Below are positions 57,836 to 64,000 of a stretch of 64,000 nucleotides of DNA, one piece after another (the stretch's first letter is position 1; the number at the start of each line of letters is the position of its first letter). The position numbers were made by a program, and so were the translations under genes. The notes below the pieces were generated by a model, which did not search any database, had not been told where the DNA came from, and saw nothing but the letters and a program-made list of their open reading frames with translations. The DNA lies in the NCBI RefSeq assembly GCF_036323735.1, contig NC_086028.1, positions 39,830,001 through 39,894,000 of the forward strand. Direction: 5' to 3'. Origin of the DNA: Rattus norvegicus. Taxonomy: Eukaryota; Chordata; Mammalia; Rodentia; Muridae.

Positions 57836-60800
57836 AACATATATATATAACATAAGTTTATTATATATAAATATATGAATTTCACAGAATAATTAACCAA
57901 ACAATAAAAATAGATGATGCATATATGGATGTGGTTGCACATGCCTTTAATCCCAGTAACTAGGGAGGGAGGGACAGGCATATCTCTACGAGTTGGAGGA
58001 CAGCCTGGTCTACATGGTGAGTTCCAGGACAGTTCAGCTTTTTTGTTTGTTTGTTTGTTTGTTTGTTTGTTTGTTTTTGAGAAACTGTCTCAAAAAACCC
58101 CAGAAAACAAATACATGTATAAAGATACTCTCTGAGGTATTATTTATAATAGTGGCATATTTAAATCACCCTATATGCTTTTCAAATAGAAATTAATTAA
58201 TATGGTTTAGCCACATAGTAAAGTGATATATGATGGTTAGTTTTAGTTATCAGTTGACACAAATTAGAATCACCCAAGAAAAGAGTCTCAATTAGGGGCT
58301 GTCCACAAAAGGTTTGCCTAGGGTCATGTCTGTGGGGGGATTTTCTTAAATTAACTGAGAAGAGACATGGCCTACAGTGGGAGGCACCATTCCCTAGGCA
58401 GGGGTTCCTGAACTGTGTCAGAGAATGGCCGAAGGCCAGCTGAGCACAAATGAGCATGTATGCATTCGTCTCTCTGCTCTTGACTGTAGATGTGCTGTGA
58501 CTGGCTGTGTGAAGCTCCTGCCTTGACGTCCCACAGTGATGAACTGGAATATGGAGCTGAAATAGTAAGCCCTTCCTTTCCTTGTTTTCTTTGTGTTGGG
58601 GTATTTTCTCACAGCCACAGAAATGAAACTAAGAAAGTATGGTCAGAAATCACTAAAAACAACTTTACTTTCTTCCTCACAAACACCTGCAAGCAATCAC
58701 TAAGGGAGAACAGCAAATTATATATCAGAGAAGTGATTACGGAGAGGTTTTGGAGTGCATGGGAAGGCAAGCTGGTTGGATACACCCTGAGTAGGCTTTG
58801 GTGAGGGATTATTGTGTAGGTTTTCTGGCTCCAACTGGATACATACCTGTGGTGTTTTTTAATTTGTATACCGAGCATGCATCACTTTCATATTCTGGAA
58901 AAAATGCCCAGTTTGTTTTTCTTTTAAGTCCTCGTGGGAAGTCCTGCAGCTGAACAAACAGCAGCCGAGGGGAGACGAGCTTCCCAAATCACTCAACATG
59001 CTGGACTGGGGTCAAGAAGGACAATGTGGTCTCTGATCCACCCAGACAGCTTCCTGGGACATGGTTGTCACTGCCACCCCTCAACCCCCCCTTCCCCCTC
59101 CCTGCTCAGGAATCTCTGAGTCACCTATGGAGCTATGGATTCAAGCCAAGGGTTGGCAGCTGGTCCCTGTGCCTGGCTGCCTCCAGCCACCTGCTCCCCA
59201 CAGCAAGCAGCAGGACAGGGTCTTACCTGGGGGCATTGCTCGTCCCTACCTCTCTCCCCAACAGTCCTCCACCCTTCTGCCTTGGCATGGCTATTCCCAG
59301 TTCATCCCTCGGGGCCTTCCACTTTCTAGCTCTGTTTGGTCCCTTGCTGGTCTTATGACAATTTGTCCCATCTACTGAGTTCTTCCTTAGCCCAGTTCAG
59401 GCTTCCAGGAGCTTTATTGCTTGTGGTGTTTACTGAAGTCTTGGGCACCAGTAGCCCCGCTTGCCATGTGCAAATCTTGAGATTGCACCAACTTTGGCCC
59501 TTGTTAGTCTGAACCCTCCATTGACTTGAAAGGGCCTCTGTCCGTCTGTCTTCAGGGCATCATCCTCTGTTCTCTCTCTCCCCACTCTGCACTTGATCTT
59601 AGCCAAAAGGCCGAGAAGCGATCCCCACTCTGTATACTCGGTCGTGTGTCCTCTTCCCCAAATACGACCCTTGAAGGGACACTCTCCCTCTACTTTCTTT
59701 GTCTTTCTCTACCTTCCCTGTTTGCTCGACTAACTCCTGTGTGAGCTCAAGCCCAAACATAATGGCATATCCTCAAAGAGTTTTATTTAACCCTGCTCCT
59801 AAGCCTAAGCCAACTTCTGTCAACATTGCTGTCTCCTCTCTACCAGCCTCCTCCTCCTCTTCTGTTTGTTTGTTGGAGGGTTAGATCTCATACTATAGCC
59901 CAGGCTGGTCTCGAACTCACTATGTAACCCAGGCTGGCCCTAAACTCTCGATACTCTTCACTGAGATTACAGGTGTGAACCTTTCATTGCTCCTAACACA
60001 GCACACTGCAAGCCACTGACTCAGCCTTTCCCCCGGGATTATAAAGAACTGGGTCTAAACTCATCCATCCTTTTCTTATGTCCCCAGCTGCTGCCATCTG
60101 CTAATGGGCGGACACGTGGATGAGTGAGTGCTGTGACTGGCTATGTGAAGTTCCTGCTTCAACCATGACACGGGCACAGGTTCTTGGCTTCATCCCACAT
60201 CTCAGAGATTTACCTGTGTGAGGGTCCAGCTTGAATTCCTGGGCCCCGGGTCCATGCAGAGAGTATGTGATCTGAGCATTGGTGTCCATGTCCACATCTA
60301 TGGCAGAAACTTTCAAGATGAAATGTCCGGGGGTGACATCCTCACGGACCTTGCCAGTGTAGAGAAGCTGAAGACAGAAAAGTGAACAGAAGGAGTCTGA
60401 GGCAGAGTGTTTAGATCCAGAAGTGGGGCGGAGAAGACGGGGGGGGGGTGGAGAAGGGCGAGAAGTGACTCAAGTGAAAACATACAGAGACAGGGAGGCA
60501 AGGAACGGAGTGAAGATGGGGACAGAGGTGGGGTAAGGTGAGAGACCACCTGGAGTGGTTCATCCGGGTAATCCCAGCATCAGTATTTGGAAAATACAGG
60601 CAGGAGGATCCAGAGCTCAAGTTCATTTTGGCTTCATAGTGAATTTAAGGCCAGCCTGGGTTGCATCACTTTCTGGTTGGTTTATGTGTTTGTTTCTTTG
60701 TTTTTTAAACAGATATATAAGAAAAATGGAGATTAAAAGCCAGAGGCCTGAAGAGATGGCTCAGTGGGTAAATATGCCTGCTATGTAATCCTAGAGCCCG

Positions 60801-61241
60801 AGACTTATCCATGGAATCCATGTACAGGTGAAAGGAAAGAACTGACTCCACCATGTTGTCTTGTGGCCCCACATGAACACCCTCCCACCTCCCATTGCAA
60901 CACACACACAGCACAGTAATAAGGAACAGAATAGTTATTTTTAAAGCCAGAGGAGAGAGCTGAGGAGATGGCTCAATGGGTAAAGTTCCTGTCACAAAAG
61001 CATGAGGACTGAGTTTGGATCCACAGAACCCACATAAAATGTAGGGAGGGAGGCTCCTGTAACTTTAGCATTGGGGAGGGGGGGTTGGAGGTTGGTGGAT
61101 TCCTCAAGGTCACTAAGGTCAGTGATCTGTCCTGGGAATATGAGTAGGGTGGTGATCAATGAGCTTCAGGTTTACTGAGTAACCCTGTCTCCAAAAATAA
61201 AGGTGGAATGTGTGAGGGAGTAAGGCACCAGACACTGTTGA

Positions 61242-61306
<65 letters not shown>

Positions 61307-63437
61307 CTCGCGCGCGCACGCGCGCGTACTTAAAACGAACAAACAAACACAACAGGTCATAAGAGGAATGGCAGAGAATAAGTCAGAATATAGCCTACGA
61401 GCAGCCACCATTGAGAAGTTAATGCCCAGGGTTGGAAGGACCCACCATAGCCCACTTGGAGGGGGTCACTGGAAAGGAGCAGAGGCTGAGGCAAATTCTG
61501 GCAGTGGATGATGCAGAGGCTCAGGCCAAGCCCTGCCAGTCCCATCCCTCCTCTCTTTTAAGGCCAGGCTGCCAAGGTCACCTCCCTGCTCATAGTTCCA
61601 GGACAGACCGTCACTAGCCTTCAAGGCAGAGCCAGATTTCAGTGGCTCTACCGCCTGCCCTGCCCTTCCCTCCCTCCCCTGCAGGGCAACCTGGGGCTGG
61701 GTACTGGAAAACAGCTGGAGCCTTCAAGAATGTAGTGTCCCTTTGAAATCCTAGCTTGCACCAATGGAGTACAGGCAAGCGTGGACTCTGGGCATTCTCT
61801 GGGTGGACACATTATGCCCAGCTGTACTTTGGGGTACTGGAACTCAGATCTCTCTTCCCTGGTTTTGATGATGTTATGGGCTGTCTTGGGAAAGGCTAGG
61901 CTGACCTGATCCTGGCCTCTCCTTATGTAAAAGAAGAGGGGAGTGGTAACCAAGATCAAATGGGAAAGAGCAAAGAGATGGCCACCTTTCACCCCCCCCC
62001 CAAAAAAAATCTGTCTTTTGGAGATCACTCAAAAATCTGTCCATCTAGACTCCATGCTTGCAAATGTCCCAGGCTCTCTTCTGCTGTGCTTTATGTGACA
62101 GAAGAGAGGGATGAAAGAAAAGTGACAGGGCGTGTACATTCATGTGCGCTTCATGGTGCCATCTGTGCATTTGTGTGTGCCAGTAAGTTAAAGTGTGCAC
62201 ATATGCAAGAACAGACATGGATAGAGTTGCATGAAATACACACGTGCACAGTGGCAGATGTGGTAAGCAAATGAGGCATCTGTGTAGGTATGTGCTTATG
62301 TGTACACACACACATTATTTTTGCAAGTATTTGTGTCTATGTGGAGAGGTTGTAGCTGACCCTCTGGGCACATGTGTATCTGTATGTATAAGTATGCATT
62401 GATGTATCTACCATGACTAGCTAGATTTTCAGTAGACATGAATTATTCTAAATTGCAATGTTATAAAATTAAAATGTTTACAGTTTAAGCTTTTTTGTTT
62501 TGTTTTATTTTGTTGTTTTGTTTTATTTTGTTGTTTTGTTTGTTTGTTTGCTGTTGTTGTTGAGGCAAAGTCTCTCTGTGCCTTGGATGTCCTGGAACTC
62601 ACTCTGTAAACCAGGCTGGCCTCAAACTCACAGAAATCTGCCCACTTCTGCCTCCTGAGTGCTGGGATTAAAGGCATGTAAGACCACATCTGACCAGTTT
62701 ATATTTAAAATAAAATTTGGAATAGTGGAAATTCTTCTAAATGTTAAAAATCAGCTATTGTTTTTAAAAATACATTTAGAGGGAAAATTCTCTGGCTATT
62801 TTATTGCATTTATTTGTGTGTGCATATGTGCGTGTCCATGTGTGCTCCATCAATTATGTATAGGGGTCAGAGGACAACTTTCAAGAGTTAGTCCTCTCCT
62901 TGCACCTTTTGTGTCCTGGGATGAAACTTAGGTTGTCAGCTTGGCAACAGATGGGCCTGCTACCTCTGGGTGTGTGCTGCAAAGATGTGGCCTTTGTATG
63001 ATGTGTAAAGAGAATGGCATGTACCATAGTTCCTGAAGAGTTTGTGTGTTGATATGGCTGGGAGCAAGAAGATGCCCAGAATAGTTCCTGCCTATGGGTA
63101 GCAGTCTAAGGTCTGTTCAGAAGATGCCAAGAAAGGTGGACAGTAATGACCAATGAGGACTTGTCTCTATTCAGGAGAATAGAGACCTTCTCCCAACCTT
63201 CCTTGCCTCCACTTCCCAAGACAATACTGTGAGGACTCACCTGTGAGCACTGCGGGCTGTTATCGTTGATGTCCACGACAAAGACCTCCACAGGAACCGA
63301 AGCCTGGAACTTGCCATCTGATGCTGTGACTCTGAGTAGATACTTGGCTATGTGTTCTCGGTCCAGAGTCTTCCTTGAGGAGATTCTCCATTCATCCCCA
63401 ACTTGACTGATGCTAAATTGACCCAGGGGGTCTCCCT
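36144..63437 (-). CDS. Fat2: Fat2 (FAT atypical cadherin 2), C-terminal part: fourteen exons, 1401 complete residues and stop
   Basis: A giant protocadherin-like adhesion protein of the cell surface; Fat2 orthologues act in cell-cell contacts, cerebellar granule cell fibres and epithelial migration. Exons in transcript order: 63437-63241, 60367-60214, 57378-57145, 54433-54050, 53442-53228, 52187-52050, 51593-51450, 50091-49894, 47465-46655, 46158-46013, 41959-41518, 41285-41132, 38159-37702, 36676-36144. Every junction is GT-AG and in phase. Order of domains: about six cadherin repeats (1 to about 680), post-cadherin segment, laminin G (about 826-1010), two EGF-like modules (about 998-1075), transmembrane helix (about 1101-1121), cytoplasmic tail of about 280 residues. 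One LamG with two EGF modules is the FAT2 layout. The 5' part lies outside the window. Known full length is about 4350 residues, so roughly the last third is seen. Confidence 0.96.
37702..38159 (-). CDS. Fat2: Fat2 exon M: juxtamembrane, transmembrane helix and proximal cytoplasmic tail
   Basis: Residues 1072-1225. A Cys-rich stem (CEMEARGCSGGHC) is followed by the hydrophobic helix at plus-strand positions 38012-38074 and the stop-transfer run CRRRKSHK. The tail includes LVTFGP at 37820-37837, which fits the core of the WAVE-complex binding (WIRS) motif. The exon ends EEL plus one base. Confidence 0.96.
38218..38405 (-). mobile_element. B3-like SINE, antisense
   Basis: Contains accatgtagggactgggagt, caaaccaggtcctctgaaag and cttaaccactgagctatttt. 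It lies in the Fat2 intron upstream of exon M. Confidence 0.7.
38462..38498. repeat. (GT)n microsatellite, Fat2 intron
   Basis: About 18 GT units. Confidence 0.95.
38506..39082. mobile_element. Two facing B4-like SINEs (plus 38506-38790, minus 38805-39082)
   Basis: The left piece starts ggggacctagctcagtgggt. The right piece is antisense, with gtttttgaaacagggcttct and caactgagccatctttcc. Confidence 0.65.
40100..40136. repeat. (GT)n microsatellite, Fat2 intron
   Basis: About 17 GT units, one interrupted, at the tail of the antisense B4-like SINE. Confidence 0.9.
40110..40430 (-). mobile_element. B4-like SINE, antisense
   Basis: A GT-rich (tail) run, then ttgagataggatctctcctg and a degenerate end ctaagctatccctccagcc. 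Confidence 0.65.
41132..41285 (-). CDS. Fat2: Fat2 exon L: EGF-like modules
   Basis: Residues 1021-1072. Finishes the first EGF-like module (YLCRCPPPFSGRNCE) and encodes most of the second (CTSAPCQEGGTC, CNCPHPYTGDR). Phase 1 in, phase 2 out. Confidence 0.95.
41518..41959 (-). CDS. Fat2: Fat2 exon K: laminin G domain and first EGF-like Cys residues
   Basis: Residues 874-1021. Contains NDGQWHSMLLEE, LLLGGLVP and FEGCLDAVVVNGERL, all typical of laminin G, then CSQSPCLNGGSC, the start of an EGF-like module. Confidence 0.96.
43395..43615. repeat. Long pyrimidine-rich tract (CT/TCC), Fat2 intron
   Basis: About 220 nt almost entirely C and T on the plus strand, made of TCC/CTT variants. Confidence 0.88.
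44978..45770. repeat. CA-rich satellite-like array with a 328-340 bp tandem duplication, Fat2 intron
   Basis: CA runs are interrupted by ccacac, cataca and acaaacac motifs. The landmark catacatacacataaacaca recurs at 45171 and 45499; accattcttatagtgccagg recurs at about 45424 and 45764. The unit contains about 70 nt of unique sequence that is almost identical in the two copies. Confidence 0.92.
46013..46158 (-). CDS. Fat2: Fat2 exon J: start of laminin G domain
   Basis: Residues 825-873. Encodes LRFSGQSYVRYRPL and LLMFTNETASISLK, the first strands of a laminin G-like fold. The acceptor is tcatttgcag and the donor gtaagg. Confidence 0.95.
46336..46365. repeat. Two-copy 15-bp tandem repeat containing a palindrome
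   Basis: attctacatgtacag is repeated head to tail; each unit contains the palindrome TACATGTA. About 180 nt from the acceptor side of Fat2 exon J. Confidence 0.85.
46655..47465 (-). CDS. Fat2: Fat2 exon I: last cadherin repeat and post-cadherin region
   Basis: Residues 555-825, the largest exon here (811 nt). It encodes VSDSGLPPL, a further cadherin fold (IGKIHATDRDPQD, FTVGASDGKIIA, TVSDGTF) and then a non-cadherin, Cys-poor segment. The exon ends with a Cys cluster (PCQGQSCQDQTCQE) and NCSCN before the LamG domain. Confidence 0.96.
47466..49893 (-). other. Fat2: Fat2 intron with B3- and B1-like pieces and ACAG/CA array
   Basis: A 2.4-kb intron. B3-like sequence on the plus strand at about 48200-48330, antisense B1-like pieces at about 48540-48780, and a degenerate CA-rich array at 49367-49790. 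The rest shows nothing recognisable. Confidence 0.7.
49367..49790. repeat. Degenerate CA/ACAGAC array, Fat2 intron
   Basis: About 420 nt of mixed cacaca, acagacata and tacaca units next to Fat2 exon H. Long open frames across it on the minus strand are low complexity. Confidence 0.88.
49894..50091 (-). CDS. Fat2: Fat2 exon H: last complete cadherin region (66 codons, phase 0/0)
   Basis: Residues 489-554. Begins ENSPIGIKVLQLILDDPDS and runs through FRVTPDGWLVTAASLSKK to LHIE, which joins VSDSG of the next exon. Symmetric exon of 198 nt. Confidence 0.95.
50656..50693. repeat. (GA)n microsatellite, Fat2 intron
   Basis: About 18 GA units. Confidence 0.95.
51450..51593 (-). CDS. Fat2: Fat2 exon G: cadherin repeat end (48 codons, phase 0/0)
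   Basis: Residues 441-488. Contains LRATDSGQPPLHEDTEV and the canonical linker DVNDNPPRFF. Symmetric exon of 144 nt between tgtcacag and gtaaga. Confidence 0.94.
52050..52187 (-). CDS. Fat2: Fat2 exon F: cadherin repeat (46 codons, phase 0/0)
   Basis: Residues 395-440. Starts VSASDDDGPVNSAITYSL, a DxDxGxN-type calcium motif, and ends KALDWEQ. The acceptor is ctactgcag and the donor gtgagc. The length is divisible by three with phase 0 at both ends. Confidence 0.95.
52393..52485 (+). mobile_element. ID SINE in a Fat2 intron, with 17-nt target repeat
   Basis: An ID body with an uninterrupted A tail. The exact 17-nt direct repeat agatacagcagagttgg lies at 52376-52392 and 52486-52502. It sits 205 nt upstream of exon F on the Fat2 strand, antisense to Fat2. 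Confidence 0.93.
53228..53442 (-). CDS. Fat2: Fat2 exon E: cadherin repeat
   Basis: Residues 323-394. Contains ILYVNGSLDFE, a run of serines (RKSSSSLSDV) and a variant linker DVNEHHPRF in place of DVNDNPP. Phase 1 in, phase 0 out. Confidence 0.95.
54050..54433 (-). CDS. Fat2: Fat2 exon D: full cadherin repeat with a degenerate linker
   Basis: Residues 195-323. Contains NAQVVYSL, the FSIDATSGVIRL turn and RASDLGTP. Where the DxNDNxP linker is expected the sequence reads VVGLEDYLPIF, so the calcium-binding asparagine and aspartate residues are missing. A further repeat starts after it (TGYHITGGNEQGKF). Confidence 0.95.
54660..54930 (+). mobile_element. B4-like SINE
   Basis: Contains gggggcttgtttgacaaagt, gagtttgatccccagaatgc, aggcatggtggtgcgtgctc and accctgtctcaaaaagtaaa. 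Confidence 0.65.
55473..55680 (+). mobile_element. B2 SINE, plus strand, with internal short duplication
   Basis: Starts ggggctagagaggtggctca and ends in a TTAAA-rich tail. Between boxes A and B a run of repeated TAAG/TTAA units (about 55508-55535) enlarges the body. Confidence 0.88.
55830..56165 (-). mobile_element. B4-like SINE, antisense
   Basis: A TG-rich start, gagacagggtctctcactgg, gggtgctggggatggaactc and a degenerate end. Confidence 0.7.
57145..57378 (-). CDS. Fat2: Fat2 exon C: cadherin repeat end and next repeat start
   Basis: Residues 117-195. Contains LDRERKD, ATDGGG, the canonical linker DVNDNAPRF and then ARDPDQG, which opens the next repeat. Phase 1 in and out. Confidence 0.95.
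57619..57727 (-). mobile_element. ID SINE in a Fat2 intron, same strand as the gene
   Basis: An ID body read on the minus strand, with a GTTT-rich (tail) run. The 12-nt repeat aggcaacttttt flanks it at 57607-57618 and 57728-57739. Confidence 0.88.
57755..57840. repeat. (TC)n then (TA)n microsatellite
   Basis: CTCTCT for about 25 nt followed by about 45 nt of TATA, just after the ID element at 57619-57727. Confidence 0.9.
57920..58095 (+). mobile_element. B1 SINE interrupted by a GTTT run
   Basis: Reads tgcctttaatcccagtaact, aggacagcctggtctacatg and then a (GTTT)n block before gagaaactgtctcaaaaaac. Confidence 0.75.
58213..58640. repeat. Middle-repetitive element of an unassigned rodent family
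   Basis: Contains ttagttatcagttgacacaa, tctcaattaggggctgtcc and caccattccctaggc. Related partial copies lie at 32690-32850, 33110-33300, 39210-39570, 44690-44890 and 60100-60170. Family name not assigned. Confidence 0.6.
59590..59622 (-). pseudogene. U2 snRNA 5' fragment (retropseudogene)
   Basis: The minus strand reads 33 nt matching the 5' end of mammalian U2 snRNA, beginning ATCGCTTCTCGGCCTTTTGG and ending AAGATCAAGTG. The match stops abruptly there. An 11-nt direct repeat tccccactctg flanks it at 59579-59589 and 59622-59632, so it looks like a retroposed, 3'-truncated copy. It lacks the rest of U2 and cannot function as U2. Confidence 0.85.
59879..59990 (-). mobile_element. B1 SINE, antisense
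   Basis: Reads cccaggctggtctcgaactc, then tgtaacccaggctggcccta and gagattacaggtgtgaacc. Confidence 0.75.
60214..60367 (-). CDS. Fat2: Fat2 exon B: start of a cadherin repeat
   Basis: Residues 66-117. It begins LLYTGKVREDV and carries the DVDMDTNAQITY segment (the DxDxGxN-type calcium motif) and the FKLDPHTG turn. Phase 0 in, phase 1 out. Confidence 0.93.
60743..61240 (+). mobile_element. Two plus-strand B3/B4-like SINEs
   Basis: The first begins ggcctgaagagatggctcag, the second gagctgaggagatggctcaa followed by gagtttggatccacagaacc. Both are diverged. Confidence 0.6.
61248..61327. repeat. (CA)n followed by CG/CA alternating tract, Fat2 intron
   Basis: About 56 nt of CA then catgctcgcgcgcgcacgcg, an almost unbroken alternating purine-pyrimidine tract. 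Confidence 0.92.
62545..62695 (-). mobile_element. B1 SINE, antisense
   Basis: Reads ggcaaagtctctctgtgcct, gtaaaccaggctggcctcaa and gtgctgggattaaaggcatg, a near-complete B1. Confidence 0.88.
63241..63437 (-). CDS. Fat2: Fat2 exon A: end of a cadherin repeat
   Basis: The acceptor is ccttttttag-like (tttttag) and the donor gtgagt. It starts with two bases of a split codon whose first base lies in an exon outside the window. It encodes GDPLGQF, the LDRE motif, the ASDG motif and the calcium-linker signature DINDNSP near its end. Residues 1-65 of the visible protein. Confidence 0.93.
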
Positions 63438-63639
63438 CTAAAAAGGAGGGATGCAGCTATCAGGAACCAAGAACAGGAATAAACTGGGCTCTGTGTCCTA
63501 GGTGGCTGCACTCCTGACTCGTCTTTCAGGATTACTGGGGAAGGCAGAATTTTCATCCCTGAAATAGGGACTCACAATTCTATATTGAGTCTATTTTGCA
63601 AAGTTTGGAAACCTCTCCTGACTTTGTTTTTTTTTTTTT

Positions 63640-63815
63640 TTATCATTCATTTAATGTTCATGGGTACACTGTAGCTTCTTTAGACACACCAAAAGAGGGC
63701 ATCGGATCCCATTACAGATGGTTGTGAGACACCATGTGGTTACCGGGATTTGAACTCAGGACCTATGGAAGAGCACAGTCAGATCTTTTAACTGCTGAAC
63801 CATCTCTCCAGCCTG
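63640..63815 (-). mobile_element. B2 SINE, antisense, first of a tandem pair
   Basis: Reverse B2 with a T-rich tail (63626-63643), gtacactgtagcttctttagac, and end gaaccatctctccagcc. Confidence 0.88.
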
Positions 63816-63825
63816 AAGATTGATT

Positions 63826-63996
63826 TATTTACTTATTATATATAAGTACACTGTAGCTGTCTTTAGACACCCCAAAAGAGGGCATCAGATCCCCTTACAG
63901 ATGGTTGTGAGCCACCATGTGGGTGCTGGGATTTGAACTCAGGACCTCTGGAAGAGCAGCCAATGCTCTTAACCACAGAGCCATCTCTCCAGCCTC
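63826..63996 (-). mobile_element. B2 SINE, antisense, second of a tandem pair
   Basis: Same family and orientation as the copy at 63640-63815, with fewer differences from the consensus, ending gagccatctctccagcc. The pair lies just upstream of Fat2 exon A on the Fat2 strand. Confidence 0.88.
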
Positions 63997-64000
63997 TCTC

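Larger units (their letters stand above)
60368..63240 (-). other. Fat2: Fat2 intron with SINEs and CA/CG alternating tract
   Basis: A 2.9-kb intron. Plus-strand B1/B3/B4-like pieces fill much of 60545-61240. A (CA)n then GC-alternating tract follows at 61248-61327, a B1 antisense at 62545-62695 and a B3/B4-like piece at 62830-62960. 61330-62500 shows no clear repeat or gene. Confidence 0.7.

Noticed and set aside
1..64000. Search for CRISPR arrays, operons, phage or plasmid functions
   Set aside because: The window is vertebrate chromosomal DNA; regular repeats here are microsatellites and SINEs.

Overview
The window is mammalian nuclear DNA, almost certainly rat (Rattus). Coding sequence is broken into short exons with GT-AG introns. 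The spaces are filled with rodent SINEs (B1, B2, B3, B4) and several young ID elements of the rat type. The two genes identified are neighbours in the mammalian SLC36A1-FAT2 block (human 5q33, rat chromosome 10 from general knowledge).

Plus strand, about 4.9 to 28 kb: Slc36a1, encoding PAT1/LYAAT-1, a proton-coupled small neutral amino acid transporter. All ten coding exons are present. Their junction phases fit exactly and give 1428 nt, that is 475 residues plus a stop. The 3' UTR probably runs to one of two AATAAA signals near 27.83 and 28.04 kb. The non-coding first exon(s) and promoter were not found and probably lie upstream.

28.1 to 34.75 kb: intergenic space between two convergent genes. 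It holds only SINEs, a short hAT-type DNA transposon, a likely L1 scrap and microsatellites.

Minus strand, about 34.76 kb to the right edge: the 3' part of Fat2, a giant atypical cadherin. Fourteen exons join in phase without a gap. They encode the last 1401 complete residues: about six cadherin repeats, a post-cadherin region, one laminin G domain, two EGF-like modules, a transmembrane helix and the whole cytoplasmic tail. Most of Fat2 lies beyond 64 kb. Residue numbers given here for Fat2 count from the first complete codon visible in the window.

The two products have no known joint function; they are only neighbours. No new gene system was found. The points most worth checking are a perfect 14-bp inverted repeat in the Fat2 3' UTR, a 33-nt U2 snRNA fragment flanked by 11-bp direct repeats, three PPxY motifs plus a WIRS-like core in the Fat2 tail, a degenerate cadherin linker, a 328-340 bp tandem duplication of CA-rich DNA, and an in-frame open extension upstream of the Slc36a1 start codon.
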